64,000 bases of DNA from Nitrosococcus halophilus Nc 4 (GTDB taxonomy: Bacteria; Pseudomonadota; Gammaproteobacteria; Nitrosococcales; Nitrosococcaceae): assembly GCF_000024725.1 (NCBI RefSeq), contig NC_013960.1:1572261-1636260 (forward strand), read 5' to 3'. The translations under genes and the position numbers were made by a program. Under the pieces are notes generated by a model. That model saw only the letters and a list, made by a program, of their open reading frames with translations. It made no database searches and had not been told where the DNA came from. Each line of letters starts with the position of its first letter. The first letter of the stretch is position 1. Positions 53,135-61,072 of the stretch are shown piece by piece.

Positions 53135-53579
53135 AACTATATTTCCTAATTCTTTGTGCCGTTTAAGCTTATATTAGAGATGGCGTTGCAAATAATACTA
53201 ATATCCTAGAATAATAATTTTAGCTGTCATATCTAATATAGCAATTAATTTATAAATTACCTCCTTAGAAAGAGTGTTGGTGTAATCCTTGCAGTAGTTT
53301 GGTGTTTGATTATGTAAGTGTATAAGTAAATTTTAGACTAGAGTTGGAAGTATTCTTTCATCAGTTATAGTAGTTCCCATTTAGAAGGAACCCCGTTGGA
53401 CTTGGGTCAGCGTGACTAGACTGTTGGCGGCAAGGATGAGCAGGGGCCGGGGGTCCGGGGTGGACCCACGCAGACTGGTGAACGTCCTTCCCAGGAAGGA
53501 GCGGGGCTAGATTTGCCGAAATTCCGCCCAAAGCCCCTTCCTTCAGGGAGGGGATGTAGGGCGGTTCTGTTAATATTAA
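53135..53579. other. Region upstream of truncated TnpB
   Basis: No gene is seen. The right part contains an IS200/IS605-type end: a hairpin at 53534-53553 (ccccttcc, gggagggg) 27 bp before the transposase-like ATG. A fragment on the minus strand (53383-53440) looks like the C-terminal tail of another TnpB-like gene. Confidence 0.5.
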
Positions 53580-54128
53580 GTGATGAAACTTAAGGCCAAC
53601 ATAAAAACCCTGAAAGTCAGAGTCAAGGATAAGCATAAGCCAGTCCTTGAGCGCATGGCCTTTGAAGTCAATCAGGTTTGGAATGCGGCTAATGAAATCA
53701 CGGCGGATTATTCCTACCATGCCAAGATCAAAAATAGGCGTTTAGACGCCCTCCATAAATTCACGACACAAGTGGTTCGTGAGAATGCATTAATAGTTGT
53801 GGGCAATGTCAGCAGTTCCAGCCTTGCTACAACTAAAAGGGCTAAATCTGTTTTAGATGCGGGCGGGTTTATGCTGAAAACTCAGCTTGATTATAAATCG
53901 AAAGCGATGCAAGCCGGGTTTGTAGAGATCAACGAAGCGTACATTACCCAAGCCTGTTCGTGCTGTGGCTGTATCAGCAACGGTAGTCCGAGAGGTAGGG
54001 CCGGTCTTGGAATAAGAGAATGGTCATGCCCTGGGTGTGGGGCGCATCACGATAGAGACGTGAACGCAGCCATGAACATTCTCGCGGCGGGGCATCGCCG
54101 TCTTGCGGAAGGAATTCCCCTCTTTTAG
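53580..54128 (+). pseudogene. IS200/IS605-family TnpB with internal deletion
   Basis: The 182-residue frame retains both ends of a TnpB protein of about 370-400 residues. The N-terminal part (KANIKTLKVRVKDKHKPV, EVNQVWNAANEIT) is joined directly to a late segment (IVVGNVSSSSLATT, VLDAGGFMLKTQLDYKSK), then the zinc-finger CSCCGC...CPGCG and the final RuvC Asp in HHDRDVNAAMNIL. The middle, with the RuvC-I Asp region, is missing, so it should be inactive. No TnpA gene is nearby. An element-end hairpin precedes it. Confidence 0.85.
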
Positions 54129-54163
54129 GGCGGGAAGGATGTCAAAGCTGTATATTTCAGGAA

Positions 54164-54631
54164 ATGAGAGCCATTGTTGAGGAATTAGCGATGTGGTTAG
54201 ATGATAGAGAGGTTGCTCTTGATGAAGTTATTCTTAAATGCAAGGATATTGCGCGTGACTATAAAAAAGTATTGAGTCTTACCGATGATCTTCTTTTGGT
54301 CCATCTTTTTGAGGAGTTGGCAGAACAGCGCAAGAACTGGGTAGCACGCTTGGAGTCACATATACGTAAGTTAGGGGGGCTGCCGAGCGACATAGATCCG
54401 GAGAAACAAATATTAGAAGAAATTATTACCCATACAAAAGTAGCTTTATCTGATGATGAGCGTAACATCTTATTAAATGACCGGCAAAAAGAGGAAGAAG
54501 AATTAAAGACACTTGTACAACTAGCATTAAGGCAGGAGATCCCGGAGGAGACCAGGTTGTTATTACGGCAGATTGAAGAAGAGATAGAAATAACTCAGAG
54601 GCGTTTGCTTGAAGTTCGTTCAAGAGATTGA
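54164..54631 (+). CDS. Helical protein, DUF2383-like
   Basis: A 155-residue, almost entirely helical, charged protein (LDEVILKCKDIARDYKKVL, RLESHIRKLGGLPSDID). The HIRKLGG-x-P pattern and the helix pairing recall the ferritin-like DUF2383 (PA2169) family, but the match is partial. The ATG at 54164 follows caggaa. Confidence 0.6.
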   Translation: MRAIVEELAMWLDDREVALDEVILKCKDIARDYKKVLSLTDDLLLVHLFEELAEQRKNWVARLESHIRKLGGLPSDIDPEKQILEEIITHTKVALSDDERNILLNDRQKEEEELKTLVQLALRQEIPEETRLLLRQIEEEIEITQRRLLEVRSRD

Positions 54632-55172
54632 GTTATAAGCCTTATAGTTTACGCTATTCGGACAAGAATTTTTTTAAGAAATTGAACGGACAGTTGGTGA
54701 ATAAGTATCCATAAGTTGTCATTGGCTGCGCAAGTTTTGATTGTCCCGCTCCGCCTGATGATATGCTTCTTCCCTAACCAGAAGACTCTGAAGATAAGAA
54801 GCTGTTGGAAAACCCTTTTTGCAAGTAGGGGATTAAGGCGTGTTAGCGCTGTACCCACCGAAATTTAAACGCTTAATGGTGAGACCCTCGTTCATTGCTT
54901 GTTCCACCCTTCGCCGAAAGCAAGACCCCTAAGGGTTAGAGCCCTACCCAGCCTTTTTTTAAATCTACTTCCTGTTTTATTGAGTATTAATTTTCATCTA
55001 AGAGTGTCTCTTTATAGAGACATAATTTCTAATGTTTTTTGTTATTTTGTTTATAAGTATTTGATTTTGATATATATCAATGCGGCATCTATTTTGCTCT
55101 GAAATCATTAGGTAGGCATTCTTGGTGAATGCAATGCTAAAAGGTTTCCCCAAATGAGGTAGGAGGTTTTGC
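54632..55172. other. Intergenic region with repeat copy D
   Basis: No gene is seen in 541 bp. It holds the miniature palindromic element at 54797-54925 and an AT-rich stretch (54950-55100) that may contain the promoter for the response regulator. A weak sigma-54-like match at 55123-55137 is not called. Confidence 0.5.
54797..54925 (-). mobile_element. Miniature palindromic element, copy D
   Basis: agaagctgttggaaaac (54798-54814) marks the left end. The hairpin core is the inverse of copy B (attaaggcgtgttagcgctg then tacccaccg), followed by aaatttaaacgcttaat and a tail (cccttcgccgaaagcaagac) matching the corresponding flank of copy B. It does not encode protein. Confidence 0.65.
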
Positions 55173-55862
55173 ATGGGTATGAAGGATCAGTGTTTAGGGA
55201 ATGTTATTAATGACCCTGGTAAGCCACTGCTAGAGCTGCATGATATCCAAAAGACGAATGTTTTTATTGTCCATCATGATAAGGAGGCGCAGCATGCACT
55301 GCGCCGGATGATCACCTCGACAGCATGGGAGATTAAAACCTATTTTTCGGCTGAATCTTTTTTGGATGAATTTGATCCTGCGCGCCCAGGTTGTCTGCTA
55401 CTTGATGTCCACGTGCCCAAGATGGGTGGTTTATCGCTTCAGAAACAATTGCGGGATATGAATAGTTTTCTGCCTATCCTTTTTATTTCCTCCCATGGGA
55501 CAGTCCCAGAGGCGGTAGAGGCTATCCATGGGGGCGCAGCCGACTTTTTTACGAAACCTTGGCAAAAATCAGTATTACTAAAACGTCTCTGGGCATGTAT
55601 GGAAAAGGATCAGTATGCCCGAGAAAATAAAAAAAAGCAGGAAGAAATTATTGCACGGATGGCCCGGTTAACTCCACGGGAATGGGAAGTCATGGAACTG
55701 GTGGTAAAGGGGCGGCTGAACAAGGTGATCGCCTTCGAATTAGGGATTAGCCTTAAAACAGTTGAGAATCACCGGGCGCAAGTAATGAAAAAACTTCAAG
55801 TTAAGACTCAGGCAGATCTGATCCGATTGGCTTTATTATGTTTAGACAGAATGGAGCATTGA
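55173..55862 (+). CDS. FixJ-family response regulator with atypical receiver
   Basis: A 229-residue protein with a receiver (about 30-145) and a LuxR-type helix-turn-helix (about 165-225, LTPREWEVMELVVKGRLN, KTVENHRAQVMKKL). The phospho-acceptor Asp (LLLDVHVPKMGG) and Lys (FFTKPW) remain. The metal-binding acidic pair has become His-His (VFIVHHDKEAQ, compared with VFIVDDDAS at 1438). Phosphorylation may thus be weak or absent. A tggt...gcaatgc element upstream is a weak sigma-54 match. A strong aggaggt site precedes the ATG at 55173. Confidence 0.87.
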   Translation: MGMKDQCLGNVINDPGKPLLELHDIQKTNVFIVHHDKEAQHALRRMITSTAWEIKTYFSAESFLDEFDPARPGCLLLDVHVPKMGGLSLQKQLRDMNSFLPILFISSHGTVPEAVEAIHGGAADFFTKPWQKSVLLKRLWACMEKDQYARENKKKQEEIIARMARLTPREWEVMELVVKGRLNKVIAFELGISLKTVENHRAQVMKKLQVKTQADLIRLALLCLDRMEH

Positions 55863-55904
55863 ATTAAAATCTTTTAATAAAGTTAAGAGAGTAGTGCAGA
55901 AATG

Positions 55905-55951
55905 ATTATCCAGGGCAAATTTCGTCTCAACTGTAATTTGCCCTGGATAAT
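55905..55951. terminator. Perfect 17-bp inverted repeat after the response regulator
   Basis: attatccagggcaaatt (55905-55921) and aatttgccctggataat (55935-55951) are perfectly complementary around a 13-base loop. It lies 43 bp after the response-regulator stop, as expected for a terminator. The following T-tract is weak, so an operator or processing site is also possible. Confidence 0.65.
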
Positions 55952-56017
55952 AGAAAATTCGTTATCTAGACATACCAACAGATATACCCATGGGTGATTA
56001 AGTAATCTTCAATTTCC

Positions 56018-56188
56018 CTATAGTGGTGGAGAACGCCGTCGTCCTAAAATTAAAAAGACTACAAACAAGACAAGTCCTACGATAAATAAAATCCACGCAA
56101 TCTCTACAGCAATTCCAGCTATTCCCGTAAAACCTAGAAGAGCTGCTACGATTGCAACGATTAAAAAAGTTATTGCCCAACCAAACAT
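56018..56188 (-). CDS. DUF1328 (UPF0391/YtjA-like) small membrane protein
   Basis: A 56-residue protein [20 protein letters not shown] then [17 protein letters not shown], ending LGRRRSPPL. It has two transmembrane helices and the typical UPF0391 pattern. Members are stress- or sigma-factor-induced with no known activity. A ggagggt site precedes the ATG at 56188. Confidence 0.93.
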   Translation of the reverse strand: MFGWAITFLIVAIVAALLGFTGIAGIAVEIAWILFIVGLVLFVVFLILGRRRSPPL

Positions 56189-56827
56189 TCTACCCTCCTA
56201 TTCCTATCTTGTTACCTAAATTAAAGTATAGAAGTAAAAGAGTATTTTGTTTTATATTTTTCTTAAAAAAATGATCTTTTTTTAAGCATCTCAGTAAAAG
56301 TTTTGAAGTATTTCTGGAGTGAGCCAATAGCGTGAAGCTAGGGGACAGGGAAATCCCCACACCGATTCGCCGGGAGCAAATCGGAACATCCGGAGGATGT
56401 TCTCAGGGGGCGCGCCAGGAAGGGTGCGCATCAAACTCTTTTTTCAGGAAGGAAAAGCGGGTTTTCAGAATATCACTGGTTCGCTCCTACAACACCTCAT
56501 ACTTTATTCATAGGTATTTAGAGGCAGTGATCGGAAATGACGATTAGTCTCTTTCAGCACTATAAGTATTCACCTGCCTGTGCCGCTACCCTCTAGCAGG
56601 AGTTGGAGTAACCTATACCTCCGTAGTATACTGGTTAAAAAAAGTCAAGAAAACAAAGCTTTTTCTTAGTAATTTTATATAAATCAATAGATTATGTTTT
56701 TAGATATTTTTTAAATAGAATGTAGGTTGGGCTGACTGCTAAAGTGTGCTTGTTCTATAAGTTTTTGATTATTATTCATAGTGGTGCTGAAACCTGCCCC
56801 AACCAGAGCTGTGAGGAGAAAATTAGT
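56189..56827. other. Intergenic region with multi-hairpin repeat
   Basis: No gene is seen. It contains the structured repeat at 56341-56430. The remaining AT-rich 56600-56740 segment probably carries the promoter for the aspartic protease gene. Confidence 0.5.
56341..56430 (+). repeat. Four-hairpin intergenic repeat, copy 1
   Basis: Successive stems are ggggacagggaaatcccc (56341-56358), ccgattcgccgggagcaaat with cgg (56362-56384), aacatccggaggatgtt (56385-56401) and gcgcgccaggaagggtgcgc (56410-56429). A decayed relative lies at 58857-58936. The closely packed hairpins could act at RNA level or be a compound REP element. Confidence 0.75.
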
Positions 56828-57346
56828 ATGAAGCGCTTTTTTATCGGGCTTGTTGTGGTTTTATGGTTGGGTGTCCCGGTTCATCATATAGAAGCTAATG
56901 AATTTGATACCATAATCTCCATGCAAGGAAAAGATTCTGCTACCTATTATATTCAAGGAAATATTAGTGGTTATGGAACGGTGGAGCTTATGGTGGATAC
57001 TGGTTCAGGTTATCTCACCATTAATGAAGAAACGCTTGCTGTGCTTAAGCAGGAGAAACGCATTCGTTATGTAAAAGACCTAAGAGGTATTTTAGCAGAT
57101 GGTAGAGAAATGATAGTGCCGGTGTACTCAGTCAGCGCTATTCGTCTCGGAAAAAATTGTTGGCTTCGGGATGTTGAAGCTGCGGTATTTCCAGGAAGAA
57201 CACGTCATATTTTAGGGTTAAGCGCTCTTCAAAGGGCAGCTCCTTTCATTTTTTCGGTCGATCCACCTCAATTGGTGCTAAGCCACTGTGATAGTGCACC
57301 TGATAATATCTTATCTAAAACAAATGCTTTTTCTACAGCGAATTAA
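56828..57346 (+). CDS. Exported retropepsin-like aspartic protease
   Basis: A 172-residue protein from the ATG at 56828, preceded by gaggagaaa. It has a signal peptide (IGLVVVLWLGVPVHHIEA) followed by a single retropepsin-like domain. The catalytic motif is LMVDTGSGYLTI and the ILGLSALQRAAPF motif closes the fold. Such single-domain enzymes dimerise and are known as clan AA proteases. The target is unknown. Confidence 0.87.
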   Translation: MKRFFIGLVVVLWLGVPVHHIEANEFDTIISMQGKDSATYYIQGNISGYGTVELMVDTGSGYLTINEETLAVLKQEKRIRYVKDLRGILADGREMIVPVYSVSAIRLGKNCWLRDVEAAVFPGRTRHILGLSALQRAAPFIFSVDPPQLVLSHCDSAPDNILSKTNAFSTAN

Positions 57347-57372
57347 AACGTAAAAAGTACAAACCTTCTCCT

Positions 57373-57399
57373 GCCGAGCGATTAAAGAAATCGCTCGGC
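57373..57399 (+). terminator. Hairpin after the aspartic protease gene
   Basis: gccgagcgatt (57373-57383) and aatcgctcggc (57389-57399) form a perfect 11-bp stem. No U-tract follows, so termination efficiency is uncertain. Confidence 0.55.
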
Positions 57400-57420
57400 T
57401 AATGCGTGATTAATATAATA

Positions 57421-57512
57421 GACTTACGCAGTTTGTCATTATCGCGTAGGCGAGAACCTAATTGCTGCCTAAAAAATTGCGGGCATGACGACTCCAGGCC
57501 TTTTGCGTAAGC
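57421..57512. mobile_element. 92-bp MITE-like element
   Basis: gacttacgca (57421-57430) and tgcgtaagcc (57503-57512) are inverted at 9 of 10 positions, and the element is flanked by ta-rich sequence. It is non-coding. Such ends (ggcttacgca) are typical of small non-autonomous IS derivatives, but no parent transposase is in the window. Confidence 0.65.
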
Positions 57513-57579
57513 CCTATATAAAATATAAAAATGTTTCTAGAAGGAGAGACTATTCAAGTTCTTTATCCATTGGTTGAAG

Positions 57580-58293
57580 TTATTGTTGCTTGTTAGGCTG
57601 TCTTTCTTTATTCCCTCCACGTTCTTCTGTTTCTATAGTTTCAAAAGCGCTGAATTCAGAGCGATCAATCTTTTCATCCCTGTTTTGGTCTATTTGATTA
57701 AATTTAGTGTTTAGCACTTGATATTTTTTAGCTTCATCTTTGCTAACATAACCGTCTTGATCTTTGTCAAGGTTCATAAATGTAAATTGCTGTGACGTAC
57801 TCTCTGTCTTTGAGTAGGTCTGATTAACAGTCCACTGAGCATGGGTAGGCCAATTTTCTTCACTGAATGTTGGAGCATCAGCTAGCTGTTCCTTACTAAC
57901 ATTTAAGATATAATATTTTCCTTTTTCAGATATTTGAAGTGTATTCCAGGGAACAGCAGTCATTTCTCCTCCTATACCGAGTGTTCCTCCATGCTGTAAA
58001 ACAGCATATTTCACTTTTCCTGATTTACTGAAAACTAAATCAGCAATTCTACCTAACTGTTCACCTTCTGAATTTTTAACTTCTCTATCACGTAATACAC
58101 TTGCCTTATAAAGTGGTCGTGATTTTTGCTCTTTAATTTGCCTTTTTGATTCTACTCCCTGGTCACGTTCCATTTGTCGTTGTGGGGAATCTTGCTCTGC
58201 GGATAGCGACGCTCCTGCTAGCATAACTGAAAAGAAGCCTACAATAATGAAAATTTTGTGTTTCTGTAATGGTTTTAAAATAAGTTTATTCAT
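57580..58293 (-). CDS. Exported PRC-barrel plus EF-hand fusion protein
   Basis: A 237-residue protein. A signal peptide (IIVGFFSVMLAGASLSA) is followed by a PRC-barrel (about 65-145, ASVLRDREVKNSEGEQLG and IADLVFSKSGKVKYAV). Two EF-hands come next: DKDQDGYVSKDE and DQNRDEKIDRSE, ending SEFSAFETIETEE. It joins in one gene the parts found separately at 48643-48978 and 49053-49595. A consensus sigma-54 promoter lies upstream. It may bind Ca2+ and a partner in the periplasm. Confidence 0.9.
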   Translation of the reverse strand: MNKLILKPLQKHKIFIIVGFFSVMLAGASLSAEQDSPQRQMERDQGVESKRQIKEQKSRPLYKASVLRDREVKNSEGEQLGRIADLVFSKSGKVKYAVLQHGGTLGIGGEMTAVPWNTLQISEKGKYYILNVSKEQLADAPTFSEENWPTHAQWTVNQTYSKTESTSQQFTFMNLDKDQDGYVSKDEAKKYQVLNTKFNQIDQNRDEKIDRSEFSAFETIETEERGGNKERQPNKQQ

Positions 58294-58346
58294 GATGATT
58301 ATCCTGTTTAGTTACCATCAGTTTTTGCCAAATTACTAAGTATTTA

Positions 58347-58361
58347 GCAAAAACTGCGCCA
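58347..58361 (-). promoter_or_regulatory. Sigma-54 (-24/-12) promoter upstream of PRC-EF gene
   Basis: On the minus strand, tggcgcagtttttgc matches TGGCRC-N5-TTGC with ten bases between GG and GC. It lies 54 bp upstream of the ATG, almost the same distance as for the PRC gene at 49595, and its downstream half gtttttgc is identical to that site. Confidence 0.72.
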
Positions 58362-58856
58362 CTGTTCGCATTGAAACAACTGGCGTAGTCGGGAGCTTAT
58401 AAATACCAATAATTATTAATTATTATTTAAAATTTAACTCTGTAAAAAATTTAAATTCATTAATGAGTAAATGATATTTACTATAATTTCTACACGTTTT
58501 TTTGTAATTTTTATAAGCTTAATCATGATCTTTAAAATAGAGATCTTCTTCATCAAATATAGAGTTGATCTTCGTGACCCTTTTGTTGTGTCTCTTTTTT
58601 GCGACAAATAGTTTCCTAATATATAACTACTTACTATTTTTTTATAAAATTGTTTGCTTATAGCGACAAAAATCCTAATCATAAGTTAATTTACTTTATT
58701 TTCTTATCGCAATCTTATGATTTCATGAGAAAAACAAGAGAACTTGTCTGAGAGGGATAAGGATCGGCTATATTACGCAATTGAGTGGAACTGAGCAGCA
58801 AGTTTATGTTGAGTAGGGGGTTCTATTAGTTTCTTACGGTTGAGTGCAACAAAATC

Positions 58857-58936
58857 TATCAATTTGCCAGGAGCAAATGGGAATGGGAAATTTGAAAATG
58901 TTAGTAGGGGGTGTGCCAGGGAGGAAGTGCATCAAG
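58857..58936 (+). repeat. Four-hairpin repeat, decayed copy 2
   Basis: tgccaggagcaaatggg, aatgttagtagggggtgtgc and cagggaggaagtgcatcaa follow the order of copy 1 (cgccgggagcaaatcgg, gatgttctcagggggcgcgc, caggaagggtgcgcatcaa) with many changes. The stems are largely lost. Confidence 0.6.
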
Positions 58937-59046
58937 CCGTTCTATATAACCTACGCTGACATGAAAATTTTCAACATCCTCTAATATATTGCGGCCACAT
59001 GTGGTTGTGATATCAAAGCAGTTAAAATTTACCGGGCTTAAGCGGG

Positions 59047-59072
59047 AAAAACCCCCGGCTTTTCCGGGGGCT
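59047..59072 (-). terminator. Intrinsic terminator of the small lipoprotein gene
   Basis: On the minus strand, cccccgg, loop aaaag, ccggggg and then ttttt form a standard terminator. It lies 12 bp past the lipoprotein stop at 59084. Confidence 0.85.
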
Positions 59073-59083
59073 CCCTAAAATTT

Positions 59084-59257
59084 CTACTCAGTAGCCTCTT
59101 GCGCTCTTTCTCCTGCTTCTTCCATTTTTTCTCCGGCTTCTTCCATCGTTTCGTCAACTTTCTCACCGGCGCTTTCAGCTGGTCCTTCCTGTTCACAGCC
59201 ATTGAGAAAGACGCTGCCAGTTAATAATAGGGCTATCGTTATAATCTTAGCTTTCAT
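59084..59257 (-). CDS. Small acidic lipoprotein, paralogue of 52312
   Basis: A 57-residue protein from the ATG at 59257, preceded by ggaggata. The signal ends in lipobox FLNGC, then CEQEGPAESAGE and an Ala/Glu helix (ETMEEAGEKMEEAGERAQE). It equals the lipoprotein at 52312-52617 without the extra coiled-coil repeats. An intrinsic terminator follows directly. Confidence 0.88.
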   Translation of the reverse strand: MKAKIITIALLLTGSVFLNGCEQEGPAESAGEKVDETMEEAGEKMEEAGERAQEATE

Positions 59258-59526
59258 TGTATCCTCCATATTTTTTATGGATTTCTTAAATAAATTCATT
59301 TTTGTCATCGTGGACATACATAGAACAGTAGCCCATTTCTTTAAAACTACAAGTTTTTGTTTTTGTATAGAGCGTATGAGCCAAGAATTCACTTAGACTT
59401 TTGGGTATATTTTTAATGTGAGTAGCATTCCTAATTCTTTGTTCTAAAATTCTAGGAATGAAATCTTAGGAAATAGAAATTTGGATTTTGTTGATTAATA
59501 ATATACGCCCTGATAAGGAGAAAAAC

Positions 59527-59835
59527 ATGAAAAAACCAGCCAAGCACATGATTTTTCTTATTATGTTTATGACTATTTTAATGCTAGGTTGCGCGAGTAG
59601 CCCTGAAGAAGGTACAGGAGAATATGTTGATGATGCATGGATTACCTCAAAGGTTAAAAGCGCTTTAGTAGCTGATCCACAGGTGAGTGGGCTTGATATT
59701 CAGGTAGAAACTTATCGAGGTATAGTGCAGCTTAGCGGGTTTGTTGATACTAAAGACCAATCCCGGGAAGCGGAGGATGTTGCCCGGAGTATTGAAGGCG
59801 TCAGGGACGTTGAGAATAGACTCACAGTAAAATAG
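59527..59835 (+). CDS. BON-domain lipoprotein
   Basis: A 102-residue protein from the ATG at 59527, preceded by ataaggag. The signal ends in lipobox LMLGC. A single BON domain follows (WITSKVKSALVADPQVSG, YRGIVQLSGFVDTKDQSRE, RDVENRL), as in OsmY-like proteins. Such domains bind phospholipid membranes and are induced by osmotic stress, which fits the surrounding stress genes. Confidence 0.93.
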   Translation: MKKPAKHMIFLIMFMTILMLGCASSPEEGTGEYVDDAWITSKVKSALVADPQVSGLDIQVETYRGIVQLSGFVDTKDQSREAEDVARSIEGVRDVENRLTVK

Positions 59836-59866
59836 GAAAACTAAATATCCTTATAAGGGAAGGATG

Positions 59867-61027
59867 TTAGCAAGTAAGACTTTCACCACTTTGAGTATCA
59901 AATAGATGCAGCTTGTGGACGTCAAGCTGCATCTCCAATTCGTCTCCTTCCGTGGCTTGGCTTGACGCACCTAGCCGGGCAACCAGCCGGATAGCGCTAT
60001 CTTGGGTAGTCTCAACCTCTAAGTCTTTAGCCAAGCTTTGTAGCCGGTTATTTATTTTCCCTTGAATTTCAAAGTGCGCATAGACGTCAGCGCCCATCCA
60101 CTCAATGACGTCGACGGTAGCCTTGAAAGTCGGGAGGGTCTCTTTGTCCTCTCCTGCGAGAGCTACATCTTGAAAGTGTTCAGGGCGAATACCGGCAATG
60201 ACAGAACCCTGGAGATTGGAGAGGCGGTCCCGTAGCTTAGCAGGAAGCTTGAATTTAGCCATGGGCAAAATAAGATATTCGCTTTCCAGTTGAGCAGGGA
60301 GAAAATTCATGGCGGGGGAGCCAATGAACCCAGCCACAAATAGGTTACGGGGAGTAGTGTACAGCTCCCGGGGGGTTCCCACCTGTTGTACCTTACCTTG
60401 GCGGAGTATGGCGACTCGGTCGCCCAGTGTCATGGCTTCACTTTGATCATGAGTGACGTAAATGGTGGTCGTCCCCAAGCGCTTTTGTAAGCGTGACAGT
60501 TCGGTACGCATCTGGATCCGGAGTTTAGCATCCAGGTTAGATAAGGGCTCATCTAGCAAGAATGCTTGAGGTTGACGCACGATGGCCCGCCCCATGGCGA
60601 CCCGTTGTCGTTGCCCCCCCGATAAGCTAGCCGGTTTGCGGTCCAAAAATTCAGTAAGCTCCAGTATGGTGGCTGCATGATTTACTTTTTGGGTAATTTC
60701 TTCTTTGGGTCTTTTGGCTAATTTCAAAGGGAACGCCATATTTTCCCGCACCGTCATATGGGGGTAAATAGCGTAACTTTGGAAGACCATGGCCATATTT
60801 CGATCTTTGGGATCCAGGGTATTGATCACTTGGCCATCTACCCGAATCTCACCCTGAGTGATCTCCTCAAGTCCCACAATCATATTGAGCAAGGTAGATT
60901 TTCCACAACCGGAAGGACCCACCAGAATAAAAAACTCACCATCTTTGATGGTCAAGCTGACATTGCTTACCGCTTCAGTACCATCAGGAAAGCGCTTAGT
61001 GACGTTGTCAATGAGGATCTCTGCCAT
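59867..61027 (-). CDS. Sugar ABC transporter ATPase (MalK/UgpC family)
   Basis: A 386-residue ATPase with Walker A GPSGCGKST, signature ASLSGGQRQRVAMGRA, Walker B QAFLLDEPLSNLDAK and switch His in IYVTHDQSEA. The C-terminal TOBE region (about 240-380) is typical of the carbohydrate-uptake CUT1 group. It is the last gene of the transporter operon, 45 bp after the MalG-like gene. Confidence 0.95.
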   Translation of the reverse strand: MAEILIDNVTKRFPDGTEAVSNVSLTIKDGEFFILVGPSGCGKSTLLNMIVGLEEITQGEIRVDGQVINTLDPKDRNMAMVFQSYAIYPHMTVRENMAFPLKLAKRPKEEITQKVNHAATILELTEFLDRKPASLSGGQRQRVAMGRAIVRQPQAFLLDEPLSNLDAKLRIQMRTELSRLQKRLGTTTIYVTHDQSEAMTLGDRVAILRQGKVQQVGTPRELYTTPRNLFVAGFIGSPAMNFLPAQLESEYLILPMAKFKLPAKLRDRLSNLQGSVIAGIRPEHFQDVALAGEDKETLPTFKATVDVIEWMGADVYAHFEIQGKINNRLQSLAKDLEVETTQDSAIRLVARLGASSQATEGDELEMQLDVHKLHLFDTQSGESLTC

Positions 61028-61072
61028 AATAAATATTTTGCAATGGATTCATAGTACTCTGTACTCCCCTAA

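Larger units (their letters stand above)
58294..59083. other. Intergenic region upstream of PRC-EF gene
   Basis: No gene is supported. The left end holds a sigma-54 promoter, the middle is very AT-rich, and the right part holds a decayed copy of the multi-hairpin repeat (58857-58936). Confidence 0.5.

Noticed and set aside
53278-53292. Sigma-54-like tggtgtaatccttgc on the plus strand
   Set aside because: Spacing fits but TGGTGT departs from consensus, and only the transposase relic lies downstream.
53361-53720. Minus-strand 119-codon frame
   Set aside because: It lies across the IS end and the TnpB 5' region, is antisense to the relic and has no domain.
55123-55137. Sigma-54-like element upstream of the third response regulator
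   Set aside because: The GG/GC spacing fits, but TGGTGA and ATGC are poor matches, so it is not called.
58434-58682. 82-codon minus-strand frame
   Set aside because: It is made of very AT-rich, Ile/Lys/Ser-heavy sequence with no ribosome binding site or motif.
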